Shown here one piece after another: positions 14,843 through 24,298 of a stretch of DNA of 42,046 nucleotides. The notes beneath the pieces were generated by a model. It saw nothing but the letters and a program-made list of their open reading frames with translations, did not search any database and was not told the origin of the DNA. Each line of letters opens with the position of its first letter. The stretch's first letter is position 1. The position numbers and the translations under genes are program-made. Origin of the DNA: Verrucomicrobiota bacterium (GTDB taxonomy: Bacteria; Verrucomicrobiota; Verrucomicrobiia; Limisphaerales; DSYF01); the NCBI GenBank assembly GCA_025457615.1, contig JALOTZ010000030.1, positions 1 to 42,046 on the forward strand, read 5' to 3'.

Positions 14843-15496
14843 TCAAGCCCGCGGCTCGGACTCGATCAACGGCCGCACGGCCTCCCAAACGCGGGCTTCC
14901 ACCTCGTCCGGGTCGCCCTCGGCCGAAATGAACTTGACCCGGTGGGGTTCAGCCTGCGCGATGGCGCGGTAACCCTGTTCCACGCGCTCGAAGAACTGGC
15001 GGTCGGCTTCCTCGAACCGGTCGCGCAAGGCCGGCGCGCGTTTCTGGCGCCCCGCACGGCGTTGCTCGCTCAGATCGTGCGGCACCAGCAGGAGTAGCGT
15101 CAGGTCCGGACGCGTGTCTCCAACGGCGAACTCGATCACGCTTTGGACAAGCTGGAGGTCCAGCTGGCGTCCGTAGCCTTGGTAGGCGGTGGTGGAATCA
15201 TGGAACCGGTCGCAGAGCACGAGCTTGCCGCCGGCCAGGGCGGGGCGGATCACCTCGCGCACCAGTTGCGCCCGGCTGGCGTTCATGAGCAGCAACTCGG
15301 CCTCGGGCGTCATGGCGTGGTTGCGGTGGCTGTGCTTGAGCGTGTGCCGGATCTCCTCGCCAATCGGGGTGCCGCCCGGCTCGCGCAGGGTCACCACCTC
15401 GTGTCCGGACGCGGCCAGCCGGGCCGCGAGCCGTTCCAATTGCGTGGACTTTCCGCTGCCTTCGTTGCCTTCGAATGTGATGAAGAGGCCGGTCAT
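14843..15496 (-). CDS. tmk: Thymidylate kinase
   Basis: 217 residues from ATG 15496, which overlaps the cysS stop as ATGA, so the two are translationally coupled. The enzyme phosphorylates dTMP to dTDP. The P-loop is GNEGSGKST at residues 10-18; the family blocks TLREPGGTPIGEEIR, CDRFHDSTTAYQGYGR (DR motif) and the LID-region RRAGRQKRAPALRDRFE are present. The long open frame upstream to 15907 is a shadow of cysS. Complete and probably active. Confidence 0.94.
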   Translation of the reverse strand: MTGLFITFEGNEGSGKSTQLERLAARLAASGHEVVTLREPGGTPIGEEIRHTLKHSHRNHAMTPEAELLLMNASRAQLVREVIRPALAGGKLVLCDRFHDSTTAYQGYGRQLDLQLVQSVIEFAVGDTRPDLTLLLLVPHDLSEQRRAGRQKRAPALRDRFEEADRQFFERVEQGYRAIAQAEPHRVKFISAEGDPDEVEARVWEAVRPLIESEPRA

Positions 15497-16914
15497 GGTG
15501 AGACCTTCTTCAGCTTCGGGCCCTTGGGCGTGTCCTCGACGGTCCAGCCTTGGGCTTTGAGTTCGTCCCGGAGCTTGTCCGCTTTGGCGAAGTCCCTGGC
15601 CTTCTTGGCGGCGGCGCGCGCTTCGGCCAGGGCCAGGATGTCGGACGGGGCCCCGGTTTCGGCGGACGCGCCCACGCCCAGCACGGAATCCACGCAGGTC
15701 CACGCGGCCAGGGCTGCGGCGGCTTGTTGCGGCGAGAGGGCACTCTCGGCGAGGCGGCGGTTGGTGTCGCGCACCCAATCGAACACGGCCGCCCAGGTGG
15801 CTGAAATGTTCAGGTCGTCGTCCAGGGCGTCGGTGAAACGATTCACCAGGGCCGGATCCGGCTCGGCGGTTGCCGGGCCCGCCAACTCGCGCAGTTTGCC
15901 GACGCATTCATCGATCCGTCCCAGCGCAGTCCGGGCGCCGTGCAACCCGTCCAGCGTGAAATTGAAGGTCTCGCGGTAATGCGCGCTGAGGAGGAGATGG
16001 CGCACCTCGCGTCCCTTGAATCCCTGGTTGAGCAGGTCGCGCAGGGTGAAGAAGTTGCCGAGCGACTTGGCCATCTTGCGGCCTTCGACCAGCAGGTGGG
16101 CGCCGTGCAGCCAGTGTTTGACGAAGCGTTGGCCGGCGGGTTGCACGCCGGCGCCTTCGCTCTGCGCGATTTCATCCTCGTGATGGGGGAACGCCAGGTC
16201 TTCGCCGCCCAGATGGAGGTCGAAGCTGGGCCCGAGCGCCTTCATGCTCATGGCGCTGCACTCGATGTGCCAGCCCGGACGCCCCTCGCCCCACGGACTG
16301 GGCCAGAACACGTCGCCGTCCTCCGGCACGCGGGCCTTCCAGAGGGCGAAGTCGGCCAGCGATTCCTTGGCGTATTCGTCGTTCTTCACGCGCTCACCCG
16401 TGCGCATCTCGTCGAAGTTGAGCCGCACGAGCTGTCCGTAAGTGCAGCCGCATCCGCGGTACTTCTCGATACTGAAGTACACCGATCCATCCGGCGCCTG
16501 GTAGGCCACCCCCCGCGTGATCAGCTGTCCGATCAGCGTGAGGATGTCGGGAATATGGTCCGTGGCGCGCGGGGTGAGATGGGGCGGGAGGCAATTCAGC
16601 GTCTGGAGATCCTCGAAGAAGGCGGATTCATAGCGGCTGGTGAACTCGCGCAGCGGCTGGCCGGTCTCCTTCACCCGCTTGATGATCTTGTCCTCCACGT
16701 CCGTGATGTTCATGACGTGGTTGACAATGAATCCGCGGAATTCCAGCGTCCGGCGCACCAGGTCGGCGAACACGAACGTGCGCCAATTGCCGATATGCGC
16801 GAAGTCATAGACGGTGGGGCCGCAGCAGTACATCCCGACCCGCCGGCCGGCCGGATCGAGCGGGGCGAAGGGTTCGACGGACCGTGTGAGCGTGTTGAAC
16901 AGGCGCAGACCCAT
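15493..16914 (-). CDS. cysS: Cysteinyl-tRNA synthetase
   Basis: 473 residues starting at ATG 16914 (MGLRLFNTLTRS). The frame continues upstream to 17076, but that part is repeat-like and non-conserved. It charges tRNA-Cys. The class I signature appears as CGPTVYDFAHIGN (HIGN instead of HIGH, residues 40-43), with the zinc-binding Cys just before it. PGWHIECSAMS and GGEDLAFPHHEDEIAQSE carry the other zinc ligands, and GRKMAKSLGNF is the KMSKS loop with Ala. The C-terminal helical region (AEARAAAKKARDFAKADKLRDEL) binds tRNA. It is the first gene of a cysS-tmk unit. Confidence 0.95.
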   Translation of the reverse strand: MGLRLFNTLTRSVEPFAPLDPAGRRVGMYCCGPTVYDFAHIGNWRTFVFADLVRRTLEFRGFIVNHVMNITDVEDKIIKRVKETGQPLREFTSRYESAFFEDLQTLNCLPPHLTPRATDHIPDILTLIGQLITRGVAYQAPDGSVYFSIEKYRGCGCTYGQLVRLNFDEMRTGERVKNDEYAKESLADFALWKARVPEDGDVFWPSPWGEGRPGWHIECSAMSMKALGPSFDLHLGGEDLAFPHHEDEIAQSEGAGVQPAGQRFVKHWLHGAHLLVEGRKMAKSLGNFFTLRDLLNQGFKGREVRHLLLSAHYRETFNFTLDGLHGARTALGRIDECVGKLRELAGPATAEPDPALVNRFTDALDDDLNISATWAAVFDWVRDTNRRLAESALSPQQAAAALAAWTCVDSVLGVGASAETGAPSDILALAEARAAAKKARDFAKADKLRDELKAQGWTVEDTPKGPKLKKVSP

Positions 16915-17088
16915 AGTGCGCAGGCAGGGTAGGGGGCGGGGAAGGAAATGAAAAGACCGCGTCTGCGGGGGTCGGCGCTCCGGACCGCGGGTCCGCGACC
17001 CGCAGCAGCCACGAAGCTCCAGGAGCCCACGTTCAGGTGGTCGGCCTTGCGACTGGGTGTAGCTGCTGCGGTTCACGCAACCGCGCCC
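16915..17088. other. Intergenic region left of MITE copy 1
   Basis: No gene is seen. It contains a small hairpin GCGGGTC-CGCG-ACCCGC (around 16987-17003). With the MITE-like element that follows, it separates the divergent cysS and M50 protease genes and should carry the cysS promoter. Confidence 0.4.
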
Positions 17089-17248
17089 GGGTGTATCTTG
17101 ACACTGTCCGCGAGGCCCAATCGGCGGGAGCGCGGCGTTTACGCCGCTTCACCGTCCGCCCGCCCACCGGCCAGTAGTTTCGTCTTGATGCGCTCGAACC
17201 CTGAAGCGGCCTGAAGGCCGCGCGCCGGGACAGTGTGCAGATGCGCCC
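17089..17248 (+). mobile_element. MITE-like element, copy 1 (160 bp)
   Basis: The left end GGGTGTATCTTGACACTGTCC-like terminus (17089-17109) is an imperfect inverted copy of the right end (17228-17248, GGACAGTGTGCAGATGCGCCC in its key bases). Inside lie short hairpins such as GCGGCGTTTACGCCGC and GCGGCCTGAAGGCCGC. Flanking 9-mers ACCGCGCCC (17080-17088) and ACCGCGCGC (17249-17257) match at 8 of 9 positions, as expected for an ageing target duplication. Ends align base for base with the other two copies; the centre has diverged. It has no coding capacity. It ends 64 bases before the M50 protease start. Confidence 0.75.
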
Positions 17249-17312
17249 ACCGCGCGCCGGGCCCGGTGCAAATGCCTTGTCGGCCCCGGACCGCGCGTGT
17301 TAACCCTGCGGC

Positions 17313-18263
17313 GTGTTGCCGACGCATCAAGGCTCGTTCCGGCTGTTCCGACTCGCCGGGGTCACTGTCTTTCTCCACTGGTCATGGTTTCTCGTGGCGT
17401 ATTACGGGATCAGCCAGCGCACGTCGGAGTATTCCTCGATGGTGTGGAACGCCGCTGAATATGTCGCCCTCTTCGTGATCGTGCTGATGCATGAATTCGG
17501 GCACTCGCTGGCCTGCCGGCAGGTAGGCGGGCGCGCGGACCAGATCGTGTTGTGGCCGCTGGGTGGGGTGGCTTACGTGGCGCCGCCGCATCGTCCGGGG
17601 GCGACGTTGTGGAGCATCGCGGCCGGGCCGCTGGTCAACCTGGTCTTGTTCCCGTTGCTGAGCCTGGCCGTCCTGGCGGGGCGTTCCCTGGGCTGGCCGG
17701 AGGCATGGCCCGATGTTTATACCCTGCTGCTGTCGCTGTGGTTCATCAACCTCGGCCTGCTGGTCTTCAATCTCTTGCCTGTGTATCCGCTGGATGGCGG
17801 GCAGATCCTGCGCTCGCTGCTCTGGTTTGTCGTGGGGCCGGCGCGCAGCCTGATGGCGGCCGCGGTCATCGGCATGGTGGGCGTGGTGGGATTGATTGGG
17901 CTGGCAATCTGGGGCCGCAGTATCTGGCTGGGGATCCTGGCGGTGTTCATCCTGCTGAACTGCGGACGCGGCTTGATCCAGGCGCGGGCCATGGCGCGCA
18001 TGGAAGCGGCGCGGCGTCGCGAAGGGTATGTGTGTCCCGTATGCCGGACGGTACCGCCGACCGGTGATTTTTGGCGATGCGGCCAATGCCAGAAACCCTT
18101 CGACCTTTTTGGGACAGGCGGGGTGTGTCCGCACTGCGGCACCGAATATACCGCCTATCCGTGCCTCGAATGCGGCAGCGTGCTGCCCCTGGTGCAATGG
18201 CAATCCAGTGGCGGCGGTTCCCCGGGCGGATGGCCGGAAGGGTCAACGCCCCCTCGGCTTTGA
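17313..18263 (+). CDS. M50 site-2-type membrane metalloprotease with zinc ribbons
   Basis: 316 residues from GTG 17313. A polytopic membrane protein of the S2P/SpoIVFB type: HEFGH at residues 60-64 gives two zinc ligands and the catalytic Glu, and LLPVYPLDGG (Asp161) gives the third. Several hydrophobic segments surround these motifs (LHWSWFLVAYY, NLVLFPLLSLAVLAG, AAVIGMVGVVGLIGLAIW). The cytoplasmic tail carries four CxxC pairs (CPVC, CGQC, CPHC, CLEC), which should form two zinc ribbons, an add-on that suggests binding to a protein or nucleic acid partner. Such proteases release membrane-tethered regulators, but no anti-sigma or target gene is adjacent. A MITE-like repeat lies directly upstream and may influence expression. 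Confidence 0.87.
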   Translation: MLPTHQGSFRLFRLAGVTVFLHWSWFLVAYYGISQRTSEYSSMVWNAAEYVALFVIVLMHEFGHSLACRQVGGRADQIVLWPLGGVAYVAPPHRPGATLWSIAAGPLVNLVLFPLLSLAVLAGRSLGWPEAWPDVYTLLLSLWFINLGLLVFNLLPVYPLDGGQILRSLLWFVVGPARSLMAAAVIGMVGVVGLIGLAIWGRSIWLGILAVFILLNCGRGLIQARAMARMEAARRREGYVCPVCRTVPPTGDFWRCGQCQKPFDLFGTGGVCPHCGTEYTAYPCLECGSVLPLVQWQSSGGGSPGGWPEGSTPPRL

Positions 18264-18349
18264 AGCGCAAGGCCCTCCCGGAGAAGATCTGCACAGTGTT
18301 ACAACCGCCCCGACCGGCTTGGGGTCCGGCGCCCCAGACACCCTGCCCA

Positions 18350-18374
18350 TGAACCGGTGGGAAGGTAGGGCCGC
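18350..18374 (+). repeat. 25-bp repeat, copy 1, between converging genes
   Basis: The 25 bases from 18350 (key core GAACCGGTGGGAAGGT then GGGCCGC) recur in reverse orientation at 27368-27392 with one mismatch; the preceding CCCT..CC is shared too. This copy lies between the stops of the M50 protease (plus) and the subtilase (minus), directly beside a long hairpin. Confidence 0.7.
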
Positions 18375-18412
18375 GTCCATCCTCCGTAGCAGGGCTACTG
18401 CGGAGGACGGAC
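18375..18412. terminator. Long hairpin between converging genes
   Basis: Bases 18375-18392 pair with 18395-18412: GTCC-A-T then CCTCCGTAGCAG against CTACTGCGGAGG then A-C-GGAC, with one mismatch and two G-T type pairs around a two-base centre. It lies between the stops of two converging genes, so it could act as a bidirectional terminator. The lack of a T-run leaves a REP-like element possible. Confidence 0.55.
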
Positions 18413-18442
18413 TGCCGCGCGGCAGGCGCCGGAACACCGGCA

Positions 18443-21400
18443 CTACGGCCGCACCTGCACGCGGTAGAGCGTCGAGCGGATGGGCCTGGCGAGGAGTTGG
18501 GTCATGGTTGAACTGCTGGCGCGCGTCCAGTCCATGACCGGCGCCCACTGGACGAGATTGGTGGTGCTTTGGAGGCGATAGCCGTGGGCGGGGGTCGAGG
18601 GCCACTGGAGGCGCACCCAGACATTCGATTGGAGGGTCAGCGACACATTGAGGCGCGAGGCGGCGTTGGTGGGATTGGTGCCGGCCATGAACTCCTCGTA
18701 GTCCGACAGACCATCCCCGTCGGTGTCCGTCAACGCGGTGCGGTTGGTCGAGGCGGACCCAAAATAGTCCCGCTCCCAACTGTCGGCCATGCCATTCCCG
18801 TTGCCATCGAGGAAGGCGTAGGTGCCGGTGAAATTCACCGTCGCGCCGGCGCTCAGGGTGTTCGTCTGGTTCGTGGGGGTCTGGTAGTAGGGCACCTCGC
18901 TGAACTGCACGACGTACTGGTCCGCAGGGACATTGCTCAAGGTGACCGACGGGGTGGTGTCGGTCTGCACCGGCACGAGGCCGAGGGAGGAAACGGACGA
19001 CAAGGACCAGGCGCCCTGTTCGAGGTTCTTGGTGATGCTAATATTCCCGACCGCGGCGGTGCCGGTGATGCGGAGGTCGTCGATCAGCCAGCCGTACACG
19101 GGCGACTCAAAGGCCTGATAGTAAAAGACCAGTTGAATGGATTTCCCCACGAAAGGTGTCAGGTTCACAGTCTCCAACTGCCAGTCGTAGGCGACCGTGT
19201 CCATAAAGTCATTGGCGACCGGGAGGCTTTCATTGATCGGAATGCTGCTGTTGGTGCGGATGAAGACCACGCCGTCCTCGAGATAATAGAGACCAAACAG
19301 AGGTTCCACCCGACTGAAGTCGCATCGATTCGAGAAGGTGAGCGTGGCGGCGGTGACGCCGGACAGGTCGATGATCGGGCTGACCAGGAAGCTGCTGGCG
19401 ACGAAGGACACTTGCTCGCCGTTGAGGCCGCATCCCCACACGTTCAAGCCGGAGGCCGCGTTGGTGGCCAAGTCGCTGTTGGGCGTGCCCAGCAGCCAGT
19501 TGAAGTCGGAACCATACGTCGGATCCGGCACCACCGTCCAGCCGTTGGTGCCCTCTTCGAGGTCGGTGAACCAGGGTGGGGCCGGCGCCGGGAGCGTTTG
19601 GAACGTGTAAAGGCTCCCGTTGTTATCGTCCACCGTCGTGTTGCCGGCGAGGTCGCGGCTGACGACCCGGTAGTAATAGGTCCGGTTGGCCGAGAGTCCG
19701 CGGAGCGTGACGGCGTGATTGGTAACCGGCGTGTTTGCGTAAGCCGCCTGGCCGAGGAACTGCGACAGTCCGTATTGAACGGCTGAATCCGCCGGCTTCG
19801 AGGTCCGCCAGGTCACCCGGGCGTTGGCGATGTCGGCGGTCGCTGCCACATCGGAAACCCCGGGCGCTACGGTGTCGATGCTGGCCGTGGCGGTGACGTT
19901 GCTGTTGTTCGAGGCATCAAAATACGTCGCGGTGAGGGTGTCACCGTTGCTCACCTGCAACTGGTTCGTCGCGGCGCCAGTTCCCACCACGGTTAGCGTG
20001 CCCCGGAAAAGACCCGCGTGTGTCGTCTCCCGCAGCGTCACGGGCGTGCGATTGGTTCGCGAACTGGCGCCAAAGCTGACCTGGGTCTGGCCGGTTCCCG
20101 CCAGGCTGGAATCCCCCACCTCCACGGTCACGAGGTTGTTGGTCGTATAGACTAGATTGTCCAGAAAGACCACGCCCGCGCCATTCGCGCCCGGCGCCAG
20201 GAAGCGGATGACATTCTTCATCAGCGTCACCGCGTCGTTGGGGGCGGGTCCGTTCGTGGGCACCGTGTCGAACGGAAGCGACAGGAAGACGACGCGACCG
20301 GGGCTGTCCACGCCGACGTTCGGGTAGCTCATGCCGCAGGGTTTATGGGACACGGATTCGAACATGACGGCCGTGGACTCGGACGACGGCGTGAAGGTGT
20401 CGGAAAAGTCCGGCCCCAGCATGAGCCCGTCAAAATCGACCGACGGATAGTTGCTGTAGTCGAGCGTCACGTTCACGCCGCTGGCGAGGGAAGCGGGTGC
20501 GCCGGAGATGGCGGGCACGGTGAAATCCTCGTCACATTCCGAGCAGGCCACGGGCGGATCCGGGTTGCGCTTGAAGCTGGCCACCTGGAGCACGTTGCGC
20601 CGGAACGGCCCGCTGCCGATCTGGGACAGGATGCTCATGGAAGACATGAAGAACGAGCCGCCGCCGTTCAGGTAGGATTGAATCATGTATTGCTGCTGCG
20701 GGTTCAGCGTGTTGTTGGTCGCCGCCGGGTCGGGAAGGCCATCCGCGTCATAGCCGTAATTGATGATATCGTCGGTGAGCCGCCAGAGGACAACCGGAAA
20801 CGGCTGGAGGTCGGCGAGTTGCGGGTAGCCGCGCTGGTTTACCTTCCAGAATCCGTAGCTGACGCCCGCCGAGGCCAGCACATTGGTGTAGGCGCCATCG
20901 GGGATCACCGTCGAGCCGTTGGCCTGTTCCGCCAGGGTGTCGTACGCGTCGACCAGCAGCACCGTCGGTGTCCGCACGCCGGTAAACGTGTAGAAAAGCC
21001 CGCTGCGGTTGTCCGTGGCGGTGTTGCCGGCGGCATCGGAGGAAGCGACCAGATAGTAGTAGGTCTGGCCGGGATTCAGTCCGGTCAGCTTGACCACGTG
21101 ACTGGTGACCAGGGCCCGATTCGTGACTGCCAGATTGAGATTTGAACTGTTGGTGCCATAACGAACGATGGAGGTCGCCGGCTCGCTGGTCTGCCAGGTG
21201 ATGGTCAGCACGCCGACGTCCACCAGCGAGGTCACGGAGCTGATCCCCGGCACCACCCGGTCGGCCACGGCGGTGGCGATGCGCTTGGTGGCGGTCGAAT
21301 CACAATAATCCGCCTCCAGTTGATCCCCGTGGGCGATCTGGAGCTGACCGGCCCCGGCGGTGCCGGTCACGGTGGTGACGGCGCCGGTGAACATCCCGTA

Positions 21401-23719
21401 ATTGCCTGCGGCGTTCAGGGAGCGGCCGACCGACTGATGCGAAGTGAGGTTCGTCACCAGCACACTGACCGCGTTGCTGTCGGCGCGCGCGGTGTCCAGC
21501 ACCGTGATCTGCATGACGCCCGGCGCGGTGTAACTGGGGCGATCCAACAGGATGAAGCCTGTGCCCGGACGGACGAGATCGCCGGAGGACACCAACGCAA
21601 AGTCCTGGTCCGTGACGGCCGGGGTGTTGGTGAGCGCGTCTGACACGACGCGGCTGCCGCGCACGCGCAGGAGGTAATCGCCGGGGGCGGGTTGGGACAG
21701 GTAAACGCCCTCCACGTTGTTGAGCTTGTCCGGCGTGGGGGCGTTGGGGGCCGATTCGCCGGCGCCGAACTGGTTCCCGCGGTACAGCGTGCCATCGGGT
21801 GCGACGATTTCCAGATCCAGATCGTTCACCAGGGCCGGCAGCGCGCCGGGAAATCCGGGAACGTCGGTGTAGGCCAGGGTGATTTTCAGCGGTTGGCCGG
21901 CGTCCCGCACAAAAAGGTGCTGCGAATAGACCTGGCTGTTGGTCAGCGCGAGCGTTTGGTCGAGATACTGGTAGTAGCGGGGCGCGGAGTTGACATTGGT
22001 CACGATGAGGTCCGTCAGATCCAGCCGCCCCCAGCCCTCGTCGTTGTTGGGCGCCGGACCGGTGTCGCCCAGCGTGTTGTCCATGTCCACCGTGGAGTTG
22101 ATCAAGGCGGCCTTGACGAGGGCGGGGGAGGGGGTTTGGCTGTTGAACTGGGAGCGATAGAACTGGACGAACACGGCGGCGGCGCCGGCGGCGTGCGGCC
22201 CGGCCTGGCTGGTGCCCCCCTGATACATGTAGTCCTCCGAGATGGGCCACCAGGCATACGCGTCATTGGCAAAGACGGAACGCAGGGACGCGATCCACGT
22301 GCCCGGCGCGACGAGGTCCGGCTTGATCCGTCCGTCTTCGCAGGGGCCGCGGCTCGAGAAGTCCGCCATGGTTTCCTGGCCGCTGCCGTAGAGGGGATAC
22401 TCCGGGATGGGGAGGTCGAACCGGTTGTTCTCCGTGGCGCCGGTGGCGAGGACATTCTTCGCCAACGCCGGGCTGCCGATGGTTTGTTCGCCGGGCCCGG
22501 CGTTGCCGGCGGAGAACTCGAGGATGTAGGGTTGGTCGCCGGGCAGCGAGGTGTTGGCGTCGCGCACGAGCGCGTCGAACTCCATCGCACTGAGGTCGTA
22601 GCGGCCCTGGGTGTCCTCGCCCCAACTGTTGTTGCCCACCTGGGCTCCGGCATTGACGGCATCGCGCGTGAGCGTCTCGAAACTGGCGTTCGTGTAGGTG
22701 AAGGCTCCGGCGTCGTCGAAGATCCGCTGCGAGACGATGTGAGCACCCGACGCCACTCCCAATCCGTAACGCGCCCCGAACCCGTCCGCCTCCCCCGCCG
22801 CTGCGTTGCCCGCAATGATGCCGGCCACATGCGTGCCGTGGCTGTGGTAGTCGCCGCCGCCCGCCACGCCGTAGGACAGAAGGGCATCGACCCGCCCGGC
22901 CAGATCGGGGTGCAGGGAGTTGGTGTTCCCGCTGTCCAGCCCGCTGTCCGCCACCGCCACCACCACCCCGCTGCCGTCGTAACCCAACTGCTGGGTGAGC
23001 GTGGGCGTGCCGCGAAGCCCGTCATCGCCCCCGACGATCTTCGCCGCCTCCTCGTCGAAAAGCTTCAGGCGTGGGGCGGGCTCGACCCACAGCACGGCAT
23101 CGGACTCGGCGAGTTGCGCCAGGCGCGCCGCGGGTAGCCGCCCGCGCAGGACCGTCCCGACGCGCAACCGGCTCGCGGAATTTCTCCCGTTGAACAGGGC
23201 CCGCAAACCCGCCATCTCGGACGGCGTCGCGCGCGGGGCGATCAGGACACTGACATCCAGCCAGCCTGTTGGCGGGGTGGTCGGCGATAACTGATCGAGC
23301 AGTGCGCTCTGAACCTTGTGTTCCGGACGGCAGGGCCCCACCCAGCGGATGAAGTCCAGCCGGCGGATATGGCCGGGAGGCGTGTTGCCCAGGTTGGCGA
23401 GGAAGGCATCCTCGGGCACGTAACAAATCAGGTCCACCCCCAGGCGTTCCAGCGCCGCCCGCCACTCGGCGCGCGGCACGCCTTCAAACTGGAGAATGTG
23501 CAATCGTCGATCCGACGGCTGCTCTGTCTGTCCAGCACGGGCCTGAGCGGATGGGGCGGGTTTGGCTTCGGTGCGGATCGGTTCGTTTCGGAGGTGGATG
23601 AGTTTGGTTGCTCCGGTGGTCTGCGCTGCCGGGGCATCCCCGGGACGGATCAGGCAAACCACCAGAAGCACCGCGAGCGTTCGAGCGCTCACTCGCATCA
23701 GATACGGATTCAACGTCAT
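18443..23719 (-). CDS. Giant secreted subtilisin-like serine protease
   Basis: 1758 residues from ATG 23719 (MTLNPYLMRVSARTLAVLL); ATG 23698 is an alternative, and the open frame up to 23950 is not conserved. After a signal peptide comes a pro-region, then an S8 catalytic domain. The catalytic triad is in VVAVADSGLDSGNT (Asp near 256), HSHGTHVAGIIAG (His near 295) and GGTSQAGPHAAGAAA (Ser near 502). A beta-sandwich of the pre-peptidase type follows (DKLNNVEGVYLSQPAPGDYL). Two purple-acid-phosphatase-like fibronectin modules are next (ITWQTSEPATSIVRYG; VTWRTSKPADSAVQYG), each with a 'YYYxVxSxDxAGNT' end. Then come a carbohydrate-binding-like sandwich, a calcium repeat (DTDGDGLSDYEE near 1670) and a verrucomicrobial C-terminal module (YRLQSTTNLVQWAPV). 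It is likely exported and degrades or processes extracellular protein. Confidence 0.88.
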   Translation of the reverse strand: MTLNPYLMRVSARTLAVLLVVCLIRPGDAPAAQTTGATKLIHLRNEPIRTEAKPAPSAQARAGQTEQPSDRRLHILQFEGVPRAEWRAALERLGVDLICYVPEDAFLANLGNTPPGHIRRLDFIRWVGPCRPEHKVQSALLDQLSPTTPPTGWLDVSVLIAPRATPSEMAGLRALFNGRNSASRLRVGTVLRGRLPAARLAQLAESDAVLWVEPAPRLKLFDEEAAKIVGGDDGLRGTPTLTQQLGYDGSGVVVAVADSGLDSGNTNSLHPDLAGRVDALLSYGVAGGGDYHSHGTHVAGIIAGNAAAGEADGFGARYGLGVASGAHIVSQRIFDDAGAFTYTNASFETLTRDAVNAGAQVGNNSWGEDTQGRYDLSAMEFDALVRDANTSLPGDQPYILEFSAGNAGPGEQTIGSPALAKNVLATGATENNRFDLPIPEYPLYGSGQETMADFSSRGPCEDGRIKPDLVAPGTWIASLRSVFANDAYAWWPISEDYMYQGGTSQAGPHAAGAAAVFVQFYRSQFNSQTPSPALVKAALINSTVDMDNTLGDTGPAPNNDEGWGRLDLTDLIVTNVNSAPRYYQYLDQTLALTNSQVYSQHLFVRDAGQPLKITLAYTDVPGFPGALPALVNDLDLEIVAPDGTLYRGNQFGAGESAPNAPTPDKLNNVEGVYLSQPAPGDYLLRVRGSRVVSDALTNTPAVTDQDFALVSSGDLVRPGTGFILLDRPSYTAPGVMQITVLDTARADSNAVSVLVTNLTSHQSVGRSLNAAGNYGMFTGAVTTVTGTAGAGQLQIAHGDQLEADYCDSTATKRIATAVADRVVPGISSVTSLVDVGVLTITWQTSEPATSIVRYGTNSSNLNLAVTNRALVTSHVVKLTGLNPGQTYYYLVASSDAAGNTATDNRSGLFYTFTGVRTPTVLLVDAYDTLAEQANGSTVIPDGAYTNVLASAGVSYGFWKVNQRGYPQLADLQPFPVVLWRLTDDIINYGYDADGLPDPAATNNTLNPQQQYMIQSYLNGGGSFFMSSMSILSQIGSGPFRRNVLQVASFKRNPDPPVACSECDEDFTVPAISGAPASLASGVNVTLDYSNYPSVDFDGLMLGPDFSDTFTPSSESTAVMFESVSHKPCGMSYPNVGVDSPGRVVFLSLPFDTVPTNGPAPNDAVTLMKNVIRFLAPGANGAGVVFLDNLVYTTNNLVTVEVGDSSLAGTGQTQVSFGASSRTNRTPVTLRETTHAGLFRGTLTVVGTGAATNQLQVSNGDTLTATYFDASNNSNVTATASIDTVAPGVSDVAATADIANARVTWRTSKPADSAVQYGLSQFLGQAAYANTPVTNHAVTLRGLSANRTYYYRVVSRDLAGNTTVDDNNGSLYTFQTLPAPAPPWFTDLEEGTNGWTVVPDPTYGSDFNWLLGTPNSDLATNAASGLNVWGCGLNGEQVSFVASSFLVSPIIDLSGVTAATLTFSNRCDFSRVEPLFGLYYLEDGVVFIRTNSSIPINESLPVANDFMDTVAYDWQLETVNLTPFVGKSIQLVFYYQAFESPVYGWLIDDLRITGTAAVGNISITKNLEQGAWSLSSVSSLGLVPVQTDTTPSVTLSNVPADQYVVQFSEVPYYQTPTNQTNTLSAGATVNFTGTYAFLDGNGNGMADSWERDYFGSASTNRTALTDTDGDGLSDYEEFMAGTNPTNAASRLNVSLTLQSNVWVRLQWPSTPAHGYRLQSTTNLVQWAPVMDWTRASSSTMTQLLARPIRSTLYRVQVRP

Positions 23720-24077
23720 TGAGTTGCGGCAACCACGGCACGTCCTGTGCCAGCCCGTGCTCGAAGCCCCCAGCGTCGGCTTGGGGGCCCGGGAGAGCGG
23801 CTGGATGGCGGCGGCAGGGGCACTATAGGAGCAACCGGGGCCGATCTCAAGCGGCGGCTGAAATCCACGCGCGGGGCGCGCCCCCTTGGCTTGCCCGATG
23901 GGGCGTTGGCCAGCGGGGTTTCCGGGCTCAAGTGAGTAACGCCGATTCATGCGGCAGCAGCCTACGCCGGGGGGTAGGGCTTGCGATCATGCGAGGAGCA
24001 GGTTCCCGTTCGAGCCTTGCTGTTGCCTGAGATTGGCCTTCCCGCCGCAGGAAAACTGTGATGTGCCGGCCCTGGCC
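23720..24077. other. Intergenic region upstream of the subtilase
   Basis: Non-coding, GC-rich, with a short hairpin GCCCCCA...TGGGGGC around 23767-23790. It separates the divergent subtilase and lpxC/fabZ genes together with the MITE copy that follows. No promoter could be assigned with confidence. Confidence 0.4.
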
Positions 24078-24238
24078 GAGGGCTTCTGGCCAGCGTCCCC
24101 AGAGCGCGGCCTTCAGGCGCTCCAACGTCCAAAGGGCACGCGATGAAGCGCTTGCTCCGCGGGCTTGCGAATGCTGAAGCGGCATGAATGCCGCGCCCCG
24201 GCCCGAATTGGGTTCGAGGATAGTGTCAAGATGCTACC
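24078..24238 (-). mobile_element. MITE-like element, copy 2 (161 bp, reversed)
   Basis: The reverse complement aligns over its whole length with the copy at 33503-33666, with only scattered substitutions and two small gaps. Shared internal words include GCATTCGCAAGCCCGCGGAG and GCCTGAAGGCCGCGCTC. The left terminus is partly eroded (GAGGGCTTCTGG). Exact 9-bp direct repeats GCCCTGGCC abut both ends (24069-24077 and 24239-24247), which is strong evidence of insertion. There is no coding capacity. It ends 60 bases before the lpxC/fabZ start codon. Confidence 0.85.
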
Positions 24239-24298
24239 GCCCTGGCCTGTCCGGGTCGGGAGCTTGCCAACCCGGCGGTCCGTCGGTTTAATGCGGCG

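Noticed and set aside
18569-19786. Plus-strand frame opposite the C-terminal part of the subtilase, and similar frames at 20345 and 21692
   Set aside because: All are antisense to a complete secreted protease with clear domains; they show no ribosome sites or motifs.
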